From JAHELU01 sp039195375 (GTDB taxonomy: Bacteria > Actinomycetota > Acidimicrobiia > Acidimicrobiales > SZUA-35): a stretch of DNA of 64,000 bases. The notes below the pieces were generated by a model that saw nothing but the letters and a program-made list of their open reading frames with translations, had not been told where the DNA came from and did no database searches. The stretch covers positions 26,954 to 90,953 of the forward strand of contig JBCCVL010000003.1 of the NCBI GenBank assembly GCA_039195375.1, read 5' to 3'. Below are positions 50,598 to 63,999 of the stretch, in pieces. How positions within the stretch are numbered: position 1 is the first letter of the stretch; the number at the start of each line of letters is the position of its first letter. The position numbers and the translations under genes are program-made.

Positions 50598-52346
50598 TCA
50601 TGTCTGGCTGAGATAGCACCGGACTGTTGTCCCTTCTTCCGGTTCGGAAATGATCTCCAACGTGGCCCCGATACCGCTGGCCCGCTCCCGCATGCCGACG
50701 ATCCCGTAGGAGTCGTTGCGGCCGCCTCTCCCCGCGTCCATGCCCCGCCCGTCGTCCGTGACCTCGAGCTCGGCCGAGTCGTCGTCGCACCGCCACCTGA
50801 TGGTGACGGTCGACGCCTCGGCGTGCCGCTCGGCGTTGATGACCGCCTCCTTGGCGATCCGCCACATCTCCCGCTCCTGGGGGATGGGCAGTCGATTCGT
50901 CGCCTGCGAGTCGATGTTGACCCGCAGCCCGCTCCTGGCCGCGAGCCGCCCGGCGAACTCGCTCACCGCGTGCTCGAGGTCCTTGTCCTCGTTGACGTCG
51001 GAGCGCAGGTCGTACAGCGTCTCTCGGACCTCGCCGGTCACGCTGCGGACGCCCTCCCGGAGCTCGACGAGGTCGTCGCCGATGTCGGTCCCCGACCGCT
51101 GGTGGCGGACGAGCCGGTCGATCTCGAAGCCGAGCGAAGCCAGCGACTGACCGATCCGGTCGTGCAGCTCGCGGGCGATCCGGGAGCGCTCCTCGTCGAC
51201 GGTGGCCTGCCGGAGCCGGGTGAACAGGTTGGCGTTGTCGATGGCGAGGGCCAGTGGCTCGATGAAGGCGTGCAGCGCCTGGCGGTCGCGCTCGGTGTAC
51301 ACCAGCTCGGACGACTCGACGGCGACGAGGCCGAAGAGCCGGTTGCGGGCGGTCAGCGGCGAGTACAGCCCACCGGTCGACCCGGGATGCAGACCCTGCC
51401 CGTCCAGGCCGTCATCCGGCTGGCGGGCCGTCCGCCAGGTCGACAGCGCCTTGCGGGCCGGGTCTGGCAGGTTGATCGCGGTGATCGGTCCGGCGAGCTC
51501 GACGCCCTGCCGGCGAGCGGTCGTCCAGGTGCCGTCGGTTTCGTCGACGAGGAGGACGACTCCGCGATCGAAGTCGAGCAGGCCGCGGAGCTTCGACAGG
51601 CTGGTGTCGAGCACCTCGGTCCGGTCGAGCGACGCCGGCAGCGTCTGGGCCAGCCGGTGGAGGTTGAACAGCAGCGTGTTGGCGTCCGTCAGCTGGCTGA
51701 TCCGGTCGAGGTTGACCGACGCCTGCCGGTTGGCCTCGCCGGAGATCCGCCGTCCGTAGCTGGCGATGACGGCGGTCAGCAACAGGAGACCGGTCCACTG
51801 GATGGCTTCGGCCATCCGCTCGGGCGTCCACTCGGTCGAGGCGAAGCCGACGATCGTCAGGCTGATCGTGGTGGCGGCCCCGATCCGCAGCGACAGGCGG
51901 AAGCCGCCGGCGAAACCGGCGACGACGAGCACACCGGCCGAGGCGATCACCAGTGGCGACTGCCAGAAGCCGGTGACGGCGAGGATCACCCAGTACAGCG
52001 CCACCTCGGTCAGCAGGAGGGCCTGGTCGCGCGGCGACCCGTCGTAGGTCAGCGGGACCAGCCACCGGTATGCCGTGTTGCCGATGATCGCCAGCCCGGC
52101 GACGACGACCGCCCAGCCGGCCTGGGCGTAGCCGGTGCCGGCCAGCACGAGCGACACGGCGGTCGTGGCCAGCCGGACGTTGACGACGGCGTTGCGGAAC
52201 CCGGCGAGCTGGTCGACACGGGCGACCCCGGGCTCCCCGGGACCGTCGGGCGGGCGCACGTCGGTGTCCCACAGGCCCGGCTGGGCCAGCAGTCCGCCTC
52301 GGGAGCGGGGAGCGAGGGCGGTGCCCTTCGACGTGGTGACGTTCAT
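50598..52346 (-). CDS. NarL-system sensor histidine kinase, MASE-like TM, GAF, HisKA_3
   Basis: 582 residues. An N-terminal membrane region of about six TM segments (residues 50-200) has no large exported loop. A coiled segment is followed by a GAF-like domain (about 230-390; LDFDRGVVLLVDETDGTW, GLYSPLTARNRLFGLVAVESS). The HisKA_3 dimerisation helix is VDEERSRIARELHDRIGQSLASLGFEI (His near 405), and the HATPase has WRIAKEAVINAERHAEAS, VTDDGRGMD and YGIVGMRERASGIGATLEI. This architecture is common in actinobacterial NarL-type systems; the stimulus is unknown. Confidence 0.9.
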   Translation of the reverse strand: MNVTTSKGTALAPRSRGGLLAQPGLWDTDVRPPDGPGEPGVARVDQLAGFRNAVVNVRLATTAVSLVLAGTGYAQAGWAVVVAGLAIIGNTAYRWLVPLTYDGSPRDQALLLTEVALYWVILAVTGFWQSPLVIASAGVLVVAGFAGGFRLSLRIGAATTISLTIVGFASTEWTPERMAEAIQWTGLLLLTAVIASYGRRISGEANRQASVNLDRISQLTDANTLLFNLHRLAQTLPASLDRTEVLDTSLSKLRGLLDFDRGVVLLVDETDGTWTTARRQGVELAGPITAINLPDPARKALSTWRTARQPDDGLDGQGLHPGSTGGLYSPLTARNRLFGLVAVESSELVYTERDRQALHAFIEPLALAIDNANLFTRLRQATVDEERSRIARELHDRIGQSLASLGFEIDRLVRHQRSGTDIGDDLVELREGVRSVTGEVRETLYDLRSDVNEDKDLEHAVSEFAGRLAARSGLRVNIDSQATNRLPIPQEREMWRIAKEAVINAERHAEASTVTIRWRCDDDSAELEVTDDGRGMDAGRGGRNDSYGIVGMRERASGIGATLEIISEPEEGTTVRCYLSQT

Positions 52347-52527
52347 CGCAGGTGGTTGGTCGGGGACAGGGCCGGGTCGTCCCGTGCTCCTCCCTCCCTG
52401 GGGAGATCGGACCCGGCGGACCCGTGTTGAGCGAAACGACCCAGGCCGGCCGGCGTCGGCGCCGATTCGTGCGGCCCAGCGCCGGGTGCCGGTCGGCTCG
52501 GGACGGGCTCATCGGTCGGCGCTTTGC

Positions 52528-52533
52528 TACCGT
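52528..52533 (+). promoter_or_regulatory. -10 box of coaE
   Basis: TACCGT in GCTACCGTCG, 8 nt before the ATG at 52542, with no ribosome binding site; probable leaderless transcript. Confidence 0.4.
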
Positions 52534-52541
52534 CGCCGACG

Positions 52542-53168
52542 ATGTTGTTGGTGGTGTTGACCGGCGGGATCGGCGCCGGCAAGTCGTCGGTGTCCGAGGC
52601 CATGGCCGCTCGCGGCGCGGTGATCGTCGATGCCGACGCCATCGTGAAGGAGCTCCAACAACCCGATGGTGCGATCCATCGGGCGATGGTCGACCGGTGG
52701 GGGGCGACGATCGTGGCCGACGACGGTGGCCTCGACCGCCAGGCCGTCGCCGACATCGTGTTCAACGACGCCGACGAACTGAAGGCGCTGAACGAGATCG
52801 TCCATCCGGAGACCAGGGCCGAGATGCGGCGTCAGGCCGAGGCCAACGCCGGCACCGACCGGGTCGTCGTGCTCGACCTGCCCCTGCTCGGAGGCCGCGA
52901 CGACGCCGCAAAGCGGGGAGCGAGCGCGATCGTGGTCGTCGATTGCCCGGTCGAGGTGGCGATCCAGCGTCTGATCGAGCACCGGGGCTTCGAGCGGGAT
53001 GATGCCGAGGCGAGGATCGCCAACCAGGTCGGGCGTGACGAGCGGCTCGGCTGGGCCGACTTCGTCGTCGACAACGGCGGCGATCTCGACCAGCTGGCGG
53101 GTGAGATCGACCGCTGCTGGACATGGTTGCGGACCCTGGAGCACGGAGCGGCGCTGCCCGAGCGCTGA
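52542..53168 (+). CDS. coaE: Dephospho-CoA kinase
   Basis: Phosphorylates dephospho-CoA in the last step of coenzyme A synthesis. 208 residues from the ATG at 52542 (a TTG at 52524 would add six). The P-loop is LTGGIGAGKSS (residues 7-16), followed by the CoA-site VIVDADAIVKEL, LNEIVHPETR, VVLDLPLLG and the lid GFERDDAEARIANQ. Mycobacterial CoaE carries a C-terminal UPF0157 domain; that extension is absent here. It is followed by uvrB, as in other actinobacteria. Confidence 0.93.
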   Translation: MLLVVLTGGIGAGKSSVSEAMAARGAVIVDADAIVKELQQPDGAIHRAMVDRWGATIVADDGGLDRQAVADIVFNDADELKALNEIVHPETRAEMRRQAEANAGTDRVVVLDLPLLGGRDDAAKRGASAIVVVDCPVEVAIQRLIEHRGFERDDAEARIANQVGRDERLGWADFVVDNGGDLDQLAGEIDRCWTWLRTLEHGAALPER

Positions 53169-53229
53169 GCTGCGGCGGTCGGGGTCGGCGGCCGCCGTCT
53201 TCGATCGGTTCGCCGTCACAGGGCCCCGG

Positions 53230-53235
53230 TAGCCT
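53230..53235 (+). promoter_or_regulatory. -10 box of uvrB
   Basis: TAGCCT, 6 nt before the GTG at 53242; probable leaderless transcript. No GAAC-N4-GTTC LexA core is present in the 73-bp gap after coaE. Confidence 0.45.
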
Positions 53236-53241
53236 GGTTTC

Positions 53242-55266
<2,025 letters not shown>

Positions 55267-55302
55267 GCGGCGCCCAAGCGGCCCACCCGGGGCCGGTGAC
55301 TT

Positions 55303-57249
55303 TCAGGGACTTGACCGGACCGGGATCACGATGCGGTCGAGCCCGGCACCGGGCGTCCCGGCCTCGGGGAGCGGCCCGATCGGGGCGTACCAGGGTGCCA
55401 GTTGACCGAGGTCGTCGTCGGCCGACTCGCTGACGAGCACGAGTTGCTCGACACCGGCGTCGTTGAGCCGGGCGCCCGCTTCGGCCACGTCGTCGTCGGT
55501 GACCAGCAGCCATCGTGACCGGTCCACATCCTCCCAGGCCCAGCGCCCGAGCGGAGCCAGCGTGGTGAGCACGACCGGACGGTCTGGCTCCTCGCCGAGC
55601 GCGTCCGGCCCGGGATCGACCAGCGACACGTCGACCCGGTCGATGATCGCCCGGGTCCGCTCCCTGGCCTCGGCCATGCCGAGCAGCCCCATCGTCACCG
55701 GAAGGAGGGCGACGATGGCGACGAGCCCGAGCACCCGACGCCGTGACGGCCCGGCGACCGAGTCGGCCGCCCGCAGCAGCCCCAGCGTGGACAGCGGGAT
55801 GACCGCAGGAAGGCCGATGGCGAAATAGCGCCCGCCCCACTCACCGCCACCACCATGGCGGTACTGGGTGGCCAGCACCGCGCCCCAGAACAGCACGGTG
55901 AAGAGCGCCAGGGTCTCGGCCCGACCTCGCCGCAGATCCGACCGTCGGACCAGGGCCAACCCGGTGAACAGGACCGGGAAGGCCACGATCAGGCCGGGGA
56001 TCAGCGCCGTCGGCGAGGCCACGAACCGCAACGCAAGCGCCCCGACCCCGCCGGCCAGCAGCGAGAGCACGAGCGGATCGTCGGCCGGTCGCCGGCGGGC
56101 CACGATGCCGGCGGCGATCACCGCGGCTGCGCTGCCGAGGAGCAGCAGGTGGTGCGGCTCCGAGGAGAAGTCGGGCCGAAGCCAGGTGTGCCCGAACGCC
56201 TCGATGCGGCCGGCCAGCCCGCCCCAACGATCGCCGGGTGGCCGGACCGGGCCGAGGCGGTCGATGGCGGTGACCGTGTCGACGGCGGTACCGACCGCGG
56301 TCGACACAGCTGCGATCGCCGATGGTGCCAGGCCGCCGACGGTCGATCGCCAACGAGATCGGCGGAGCGGCCGGACCGCCGGCCAGGCCAGGGCGAGGGT
56401 CAGGGCGAGCCCGGCCAGCACGGCCTCGGTCCGGAACAGCATCGCCAGGCCGAGCGCCAGGCCGCCAGCGAGCCAGCCCCCGATCGGGGGCCCGCTGCGG
56501 CCGCCGGACCGCTCGGTGGTCAGGCCGACGAGTGCCCAGCCGACCAGCGCGGCGGCCAGGGTGTGGGCCCAGGCGACGTACGAGCTGAGGAACAGGGGGC
56601 TGGCGACGCCCGTGAGCCACAGCGCCGGCACCGCCGCCCGCCGCTCGAGTCGCCCCGCCAGCCTCGCGGCCGCCGATGCCGCAACCAGGCCGGACAGGAT
56701 CGACAGGCCGAGCACCGCCGGGTAGCCACCGATCCCGTTGACGGCCCCGACCAACCGCACCAGGACCGTGTGCTTGCCGAGCACGACGTAGCCACCGTCG
56801 GTGGCGAACACGGAGAGGTGGATCGGGAACCAGCCGCCGTCGGGGTCGACTTCGGGGAACGGGTGGGGGAACGTCCAGCCACGACCGTCCGCCACCGCCG
56901 TCGCCTGGTAGAGCAACGCCCCTTCGTCGGCGCTCCACACGGCATCGGTGCCGACGATCGGGAGCACGGTGGCGAGGACCAGTGCCAGGGCGAGCTGATG
57001 GCCGAGCAGCATGCGGCGGTCACCGCGGGCGCCGCCGACACGGCAGTCGTCGCCGACGCGGTGTCTGCTGTGGTCACCGCTGACGCCGTGTTCACCGTGG
57101 TCACGGTGTTCGCTGTGGTCACTGTCGGCGCTGTGTTCGCGTTTGGCGTTGCCGGCGCCGGAGAAGTGGGCCCGGTCGTCGGCCGCGTCGATGACCGACT
57201 CGTCGGTCGGGCCGGTGGGAGTCCGGTCGGGAGGGAGCGTGGTGGACAT
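55303..57249 (-). CDS. Polytopic membrane protein, GT39-like, with Asp/Glu-His repeats
   Basis: 648 residues from the ATG at 57249. After a hydrophilic N-terminus comes about 9-12 TM segments (from LALALVLATVLPIVGTDAVW onward) with a first exported loop SADEGALLYQATAVADGRGWTFPHPF resembling ArnT/PMT-like membrane glycosyltransferases, then a C-terminal soluble domain. Residues about 38-68 are tripeptide repeats (DHS EHR DHG EHG DHS RHR). ATG 57357 would place the N-terminus over the uvrA LexA box, and ATG 57012 would begin directly at TM1; start choice is uncertain. Substrate unknown. Confidence 0.65.
   Translation of the reverse strand: MSTTLPPDRTPTGPTDESVIDAADDRAHFSGAGNAKREHSADSDHSEHRDHGEHGVSGDHSRHRVGDDCRVGGARGDRRMLLGHQLALALVLATVLPIVGTDAVWSADEGALLYQATAVADGRGWTFPHPFPEVDPDGGWFPIHLSVFATDGGYVVLGKHTVLVRLVGAVNGIGGYPAVLGLSILSGLVAASAAARLAGRLERRAAVPALWLTGVASPLFLSSYVAWAHTLAAALVGWALVGLTTERSGGRSGPPIGGWLAGGLALGLAMLFRTEAVLAGLALTLALAWPAVRPLRRSRWRSTVGGLAPSAIAAVSTAVGTAVDTVTAIDRLGPVRPPGDRWGGLAGRIEAFGHTWLRPDFSSEPHHLLLLGSAAAVIAAGIVARRRPADDPLVLSLLAGGVGALALRFVASPTALIPGLIVAFPVLFTGLALVRRSDLRRGRAETLALFTVLFWGAVLATQYRHGGGGEWGGRYFAIGLPAVIPLSTLGLLRAADSVAGPSRRRVLGLVAIVALLPVTMGLLGMAEARERTRAIIDRVDVSLVDPGPDALGEEPDRPVVLTTLAPLGRWAWEDVDRSRWLLVTDDDVAEAGARLNDAGVEQLVLVSESADDDLGQLAPWYAPIGPLPEAGTPGAGLDRIVIPVRSSP
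57063..57142. repeat. Imperfect 9-bp-period repeat
   Basis: Degenerate copies of GTGGTCACNG/GTGTTCNCNG (plus strand) encode the acidic-His tripeptides on the minus strand. Third positions vary while Asp/Glu-His is kept, which suggests selection on the peptide rather than simple slippage. Confidence 0.5.
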
Positions 57250-57339
57250 GGCCGGGTGAGCGCGCCACGACGGCGCCGCCACCAACCCCATCGGTCGAGG
57301 TCGATCGCGCCTGAGGGACGCCCGAAACTTCCGCCACCA

Positions 57340-57351
57340 GAACACCCGTTC
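57340..57351 (+). promoter_or_regulatory. LexA (SOS) box of uvrA
   Basis: GAACACCCGTTC matches the GAAC-N4-GTTC core of the actinobacterial/Firmicute LexA site. It lies at about the -35 position relative to the -10 element at 57367-57372, where binding would block RNA polymerase. It supports DNA-damage induction of uvrA. Confidence 0.65.
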
Positions 57352-57366
57352 GGACATCGCGACCGG

Positions 57367-57372
57367 TAGGAT
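57367..57372 (+). promoter_or_regulatory. -10 box of uvrA
   Basis: TAGGAT, 9 nt before the GTG at 57382, leaving room for only a 2-3 nt leader. Confidence 0.5.
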
Positions 57373-57381
57373 CGGGCAGTA

Positions 57382-60243
<2,862 letters not shown>

Positions 60244-60273
60244 GTCCCGGTCGCCCGATCGACGCTCGCAGCG

Positions 60274-60957
60274 TCAGTTGAGGGCGGCCCGTCGCCGGTC
60301 CGGTTCGAGCACGACGATGTGGGAGTTGGCGAACTGGGGGAGTGGCCGCAGCAGCGCCCGCTCGACCCCGGCCAGACCGGGGACCCGCCGGCGGACCCGG
60401 ACCGGGACGAGCGGCACGTAGTCAAGGGCCCGATCGACGATCCGGAACCCGGCGAGCCGGCAGAAGTTGTCGAACGTGGCCCGATCCCAGATGTAGTAGT
60501 GGCCCTCGTTGGCCTTCGGCCGCCCGACCAGGGCCCGGGCCAGCATGATCGGCTGCAGCGAGTTCGGTACGGCGATCACCAGGCACCCGTCGTCGGTGAG
60601 CAGCTCCGACCACGACACGAGCGCGGTGACCGGGTCGGCCACGTGCTCGAGGGCATGGGACGACACGATCACGTCGAACGGCCCGCCGACGGTCGCCCGC
60701 ACCGGGCGCTCGAGGTCGGCCAGGACGAGCTCGGCGATCTGGCACCGCTCGCCGGCCCGGCGGAGGCACTCGTCATCGCCGTCGACGCCGACCAGGCGCA
60801 GGTCGCGGCGCCGGGCTGCGAGCTCGCCGAGGATCTGACCGGGACCGCAGCCGAAGTCGGCCACGGCGCCGCCAGGAGCGGCCCGATCGGCGGCCAGGGC
60901 CGCCACCACCCGGTGGTAGCCGAGCACGGGTTCGTCGTAGTCGAGGTGGACCGACAT
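60274..60957 (-). CDS. SAM-dependent methyltransferase
   Basis: A 227-residue class I methyltransferase. Motif I AVADFGCGPGQILGELA (about 31-47), the acidic strand end LVGVDGDDE, and post-motifs VIVSSHALEHVADPVTAL and GCLVIAVPNSLQPIML match the Methyltransf_11/UbiE-type fold; YYIWDRATFDNFCRLAGF is typical of members next to polysaccharide genes. ATG 60957 (GGAAGG just upstream) is chosen over an in-frame start 54 nt earlier. It is convergent with uvrA and divergent from the sugar transferase, so a role in glycan decoration is a reasonable inference. Confidence 0.8.
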   Translation of the reverse strand: MSVHLDYDEPVLGYHRVVAALAADRAAPGGAVADFGCGPGQILGELAARRRDLRLVGVDGDDECLRRAGERCQIAELVLADLERPVRATVGGPFDVIVSSHALEHVADPVTALVSWSELLTDDGCLVIAVPNSLQPIMLARALVGRPKANEGHYYIWDRATFDNFCRLAGFRIVDRALDYVPLVPVRVRRRVPGLAGVERALLRPLPQFANSHIVVLEPDRRRAALN

Positions 60958-61089
60958 CACCTTCCATCGGCGGCGGCTGTCGACGCGTGAGCCGGCCGAC
61001 CGTCTGGTCACGAGGGACGAGCGGGGACCTCAGGGCAGGGCCGGCCGGGCCGATCGGAGATCCATGCCGATCCCCGTTGGCCGCTGATC

Positions 61090-62478
61090 GTGCGCATCGT
61101 CGCCAAGCCGCTGTTCAACCTCGGCATCGTCTTCCTGGTCGGTGTTGCCGGGTGGCTGCACGCCACCCGCCTGGCGCCGGAGCCCTACGCGTTCGTCGGG
61201 TCGCCCGCCAGCCTGTGGTGGGCGGTGTTCGTCGTCGCCCTGCTCACGATCGCCTATGCGGTCGGCCTCCCCGAGCTGGCCACCTCCCGGTCGGGGGCCG
61301 CACTGCGAGGTCTGGGTGCCACGGTTGCCGCCTTCAGCGTGATCTCCGCCTTCCAGGCCCTCCTCGCCACCCCGCTGCTGCCCCGATCGTCGTCGACGAT
61401 CCTCGGCCTGGTCCTGCCGGTGTGGACCGTGCTGGCCTGGAACCTCGGTCGGGATGCCGACGCCTGGGCCGCCACCCGGGATCGGGTCTTCCTGGTGGTC
61501 GAGCGACCGGAGGACAAGGCCAACCTCGAAGCCGACCTGGCCGTCGGAGCCGAGGTCCCGGCCTCACTCGTCGGTTGGCTCTCCCTGGACGAACTGGTCC
61601 TGGCCGGCACCGACCCGCTGCTGCACCGTCTGGCGACGGAGGCCCGGGCCACGATCGTCGTGCTCGACACGGCCGCCCAGGCCCACCCGGCAACGGTCGA
61701 GCAGGCGGCTGACCTGCACCGGTCCGGCGTGCGGGTGCGAACGCTGTCGCTGTTCTACGAACAGTGGATCGGCAAGCTGCCCCACGCCGAGCTGGCCCGG
61801 GTCTCCCTGCTGTTCGACATCGGCGAGTTGCACCGGGCCCGGTACGGCAGGGTCAAGCGCGTCATCGATCTGACCCTTGCCGGCGTCGGGGTCGTCGCCC
61901 TCGTCCCGCTCGTCGTCGCCGTGGCCGTCGCCAATCGCTGGCTCAACCCCGGCCCGCTGTGGTTCCGCCAGACCCGCGTCGGGCGCCACGGCGAACCCTT
62001 CGAGATGCTCAAGCTGCGGACGATGGTGCCCAACCCCGAACCCGACCCCGAGCTTGGGCCCGAGCCGGGTGGGCCGGGACGCGCCGCCGCCGAACCGGTC
62101 GGCGCCGGCGCCTGGACCGAGGTCGGCGATCGTCGGATCACACCACTCGGTGGCCTGCTCCGGCGATCCCACCTCGACGAGCTGCCCCAGGTCCTCAACA
62201 TCCTCCGTGGTGACCTGTCGGTGGTCGGTCCTCGCCCCGAGCAGCCCCACTACGTGGCCGAGCTCGACGCCAAGCTCGCCTTCTACGACGTCCGCCACAT
62301 CGTGCGACCCGGCCTGACCGGTTGGGCCCAGGTCAAGCAGGGGTACGCCGCGGCCGAGCGCGATGCGTTCGAGAAGCTGCAGTACGACTTCTACTACCTG
62401 CGCCGCCAGAGCCTCGCCATCGACGCCCGCATCATCTGGCGGACGCTCCGGGGTGTCGTCGGCGGGCAGGGCCGATGA
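61090..62478 (+). CDS. Undecaprenyl-phosphate sugar phosphotransferase (WcaJ/WbaP-like)
   Basis: A 462-residue membrane enzyme that would start an exopolysaccharide repeat by moving a sugar-phosphate onto undecaprenyl phosphate. Four N-terminal TMs (about 8-115), a soluble CoA-binding-like domain, another TM (TLAGVGVVALVPLVVAVAVA) and the C-terminal catalytic domain with GPLWFRQTRVGRHGEPFEMLKLRTM, RRSHLDELPQVLNILRGDLSVVGPRPEQP and RPGLTGWAQV. A Pro/Glu/Gly insertion of about 30 residues follows KLRTM. Sugar specificity cannot be read. It overlaps the next gene (ATGA). Confidence 0.9.
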   Translation: MRIVAKPLFNLGIVFLVGVAGWLHATRLAPEPYAFVGSPASLWWAVFVVALLTIAYAVGLPELATSRSGAALRGLGATVAAFSVISAFQALLATPLLPRSSSTILGLVLPVWTVLAWNLGRDADAWAATRDRVFLVVERPEDKANLEADLAVGAEVPASLVGWLSLDELVLAGTDPLLHRLATEARATIVVLDTAAQAHPATVEQAADLHRSGVRVRTLSLFYEQWIGKLPHAELARVSLLFDIGELHRARYGRVKRVIDLTLAGVGVVALVPLVVAVAVANRWLNPGPLWFRQTRVGRHGEPFEMLKLRTMVPNPEPDPELGPEPGGPGRAAAEPVGAGAWTEVGDRRITPLGGLLRRSHLDELPQVLNILRGDLSVVGPRPEQPHYVAELDAKLAFYDVRHIVRPGLTGWAQVKQGYAAAERDAFEKLQYDFYYLRRQSLAIDARIIWRTLRGVVGGQGR

Positions 62479-63818
62479 GTGCCGTCCACCCACCGCCCGC
62501 ACCACTGCGGGTCGTGCAACTCGTGACCACGCTGGCCCGCGGCGGTGCCCAGGCGACCGTCCTGGCCTCGTCGGTCGACGTGCCCGCCGGGCCAGGAGGC
62601 TCACCGCCGATCGACGTTCGGGTACTGGCCGGCGGTGAGGCAACCGGCGAGGGCAGCTTCTGGGGTGACCCGGTCACGGCCGGCATCCGGATCGACGTCG
62701 TCCCGACGTTGCGGCGCTCGATCCGCCCGCTTGCCGACGTTCGGGCGTTGCGCTGGCTGGTCGCCCACCTGCGGGCCGAGCGCCCTGATGTCGTCCACAC
62801 CCACTCGTCGAAGGCCGGCGTGCTCGGTCGGCTGGCGGCGGCGGCCGCTGGGGTGCCCTGCGTTCACACCGTGCACGGTTGGGGACCCCTCGACGCCGGC
62901 GGCCCGGTCGCCAGGCGGGCGGTGGTGGCCATCGAGCGAATCCTGGCCCGCCGCACCGCCGCGCTCGTGGTGGTCGGCGCCGACGACCTCGATCGCGGCC
63001 TGCGGCTCGGGATCGGGCGGGCCGAGCAGTACCACCTGATCCGCAGCGGGATCGAACCCCCCGATGCCCGTCAGCGAGCTGCCGTTCGCCGGGAGCTCGA
63101 CCTCGATGGCCGCTGGGTGGTGGGCATGGTCGGCCGCCTGGCGGCCCAGAAGGACCAGGTCGCCCTGATCGAGGCGTTCGCCACCGTCGCCGGGACGGTG
63201 GGGGCCGACGCCACCCTCGTCCTGGTCGGCGACGGACCGCGTCGCGCCGCGGTCGAGGCGGTCACTGCCGCCAACCCGGGTCTCGATGTCCGCCTGCTCG
63301 GCGCCAGGCCAGACGGGCCGCGCCTCGTCACCGGGTTCGACGTCGCCGTCAACGCCGCGCACTGGGAGGGCCTGCCCCGTGCCGTCGTCGAGGCGGCCTC
63401 GGCCGGCGTCCCGGTCGTGGCCACCGACGTCGGCAGCACACGCGAGCTGATCCGACCGGGACGATCCGGGAGGCTCGTCCCCCCAGGTGACGTCGGCGCG
63501 CTGGCCGAGGCGATCGCCGACGCCCGCTCCCACCCCGACCGCACCGCGGCGATGGCGGCCGAGGCCGTGCGGCTGGCCGCCGACTACGGCGCCGACCGCA
63601 TGCGGGACGACCTCCACCGATTGTGGCGGCTGGTCGGGCATGGCGGTCTCGCCGGCGTCGCCGGCACCGCCGGCACCGCCGGCACCGCCGGACCCGGGGT
63701 CGACGATGCCGGAACGAAGCCGACGCCGGCCACCGGTCCGGCCGTCAGGCCGAGCGCCGCTCGGCGGTCGTCCCGTCGGGCTGGTCTGACCCGGCGCCGA
63801 CGGCCCGTCGCCCGCTGA
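62475..63818 (+). CDS. GT4-family glycosyltransferase
   Basis: 447 residues. The N-terminal GT-B domain has VVQLVTTLARGGAQATVL and DVVHTHSSKAGVLGRLAA and HTVHGWG; the C-terminal nucleotide-sugar domain has VVGMVGRLAAQKDQVALIEAF, LVLVGDGPRRAAVEA and the donor-binding EGLPRAVVEAASAGVPVVATDVGSTRE. The tail from about 395 is low complexity, with (AGT)n encoded by GCCGGCACC repeats at 63652-63694 and an Arg/Pro-rich end. Coupled to the sugar transferase; likely adds the second sugar to the lipid-linked glycan. Confidence 0.9.
   Translation: MSAVHPPPAPLRVVQLVTTLARGGAQATVLASSVDVPAGPGGSPPIDVRVLAGGEATGEGSFWGDPVTAGIRIDVVPTLRRSIRPLADVRALRWLVAHLRAERPDVVHTHSSKAGVLGRLAAAAAGVPCVHTVHGWGPLDAGGPVARRAVVAIERILARRTAALVVVGADDLDRGLRLGIGRAEQYHLIRSGIEPPDARQRAAVRRELDLDGRWVVGMVGRLAAQKDQVALIEAFATVAGTVGADATLVLVGDGPRRAAVEAVTAANPGLDVRLLGARPDGPRLVTGFDVAVNAAHWEGLPRAVVEAASAGVPVVATDVGSTRELIRPGRSGRLVPPGDVGALAEAIADARSHPDRTAAMAAEAVRLAADYGADRMRDDLHRLWRLVGHGGLAGVAGTAGTAGTAGPGVDDAGTKPTPATGPAVRPSAARRSSRRAGLTRRRRPVAR
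63652..63694 (+). repeat. 9-bp tandem repeat in glycosyltransferase tail
   Basis: Four to five copies of GCCGGCACC (first copy GCCGGCGTC) encode AGV-AGT-AGT-AGT. Slippage-prone; likely a flexible linker. Confidence 0.7.
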
Positions 63819-63999
63819 ACGGCATCGGCTCGACCGGTTCGATTCGACGGAGGGCAACCCGGTCGACGAGGGCCGCCACGAGACGGACGGCCAAGCGGGT
63901 CGGCCGGGGGAGGGGTGCGCCACCGCCAGCCGTGCGCTGGATGTGGACCCGGCCGGCCGAGCGGACCCGGTTGCCGACGAGCTGGTTCCGAGGCTCGAA
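63745..63999 (-). CDS. Partial gene, C-terminus of unknown protein
   Basis: An open minus-strand frame of 84 codons runs from the window edge to TGA at 63745. It reads FEPRNQLVGNRVRSAGRV, then a plausible amphipathic segment LAVRLVAALVDRVALRRIEP and a disordered end. The start is outside the window. It overlaps the low-complexity tail of the convergent glycosyltransferase by about 74 bp. I do not recognise it; it could belong to the polysaccharide locus, or be a shadow frame. Confidence 0.35.
   Translation of the reverse strand, partial: FEPRNQLVGNRVRSAGRVHIQRTAGGGAPLPRPTRLAVRLVAALVDRVALRRIEPVEPMPFSGRRAVGAGSDQPDGTTAERRSA

Noticed and set aside
53169..53241. LexA box before uvrB
   Set aside because: CGATCGGTTCG resembles half a site, but no GAAC-N4-GTTC core is present.
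55855..57369. A 504-codon plus-strand frame opposite the polytopic membrane protein
   Set aside because: Gln/Arg/Gly-rich antisense translation without motifs; the minus strand has alternating hydrophobic segments typical of a membrane protein.
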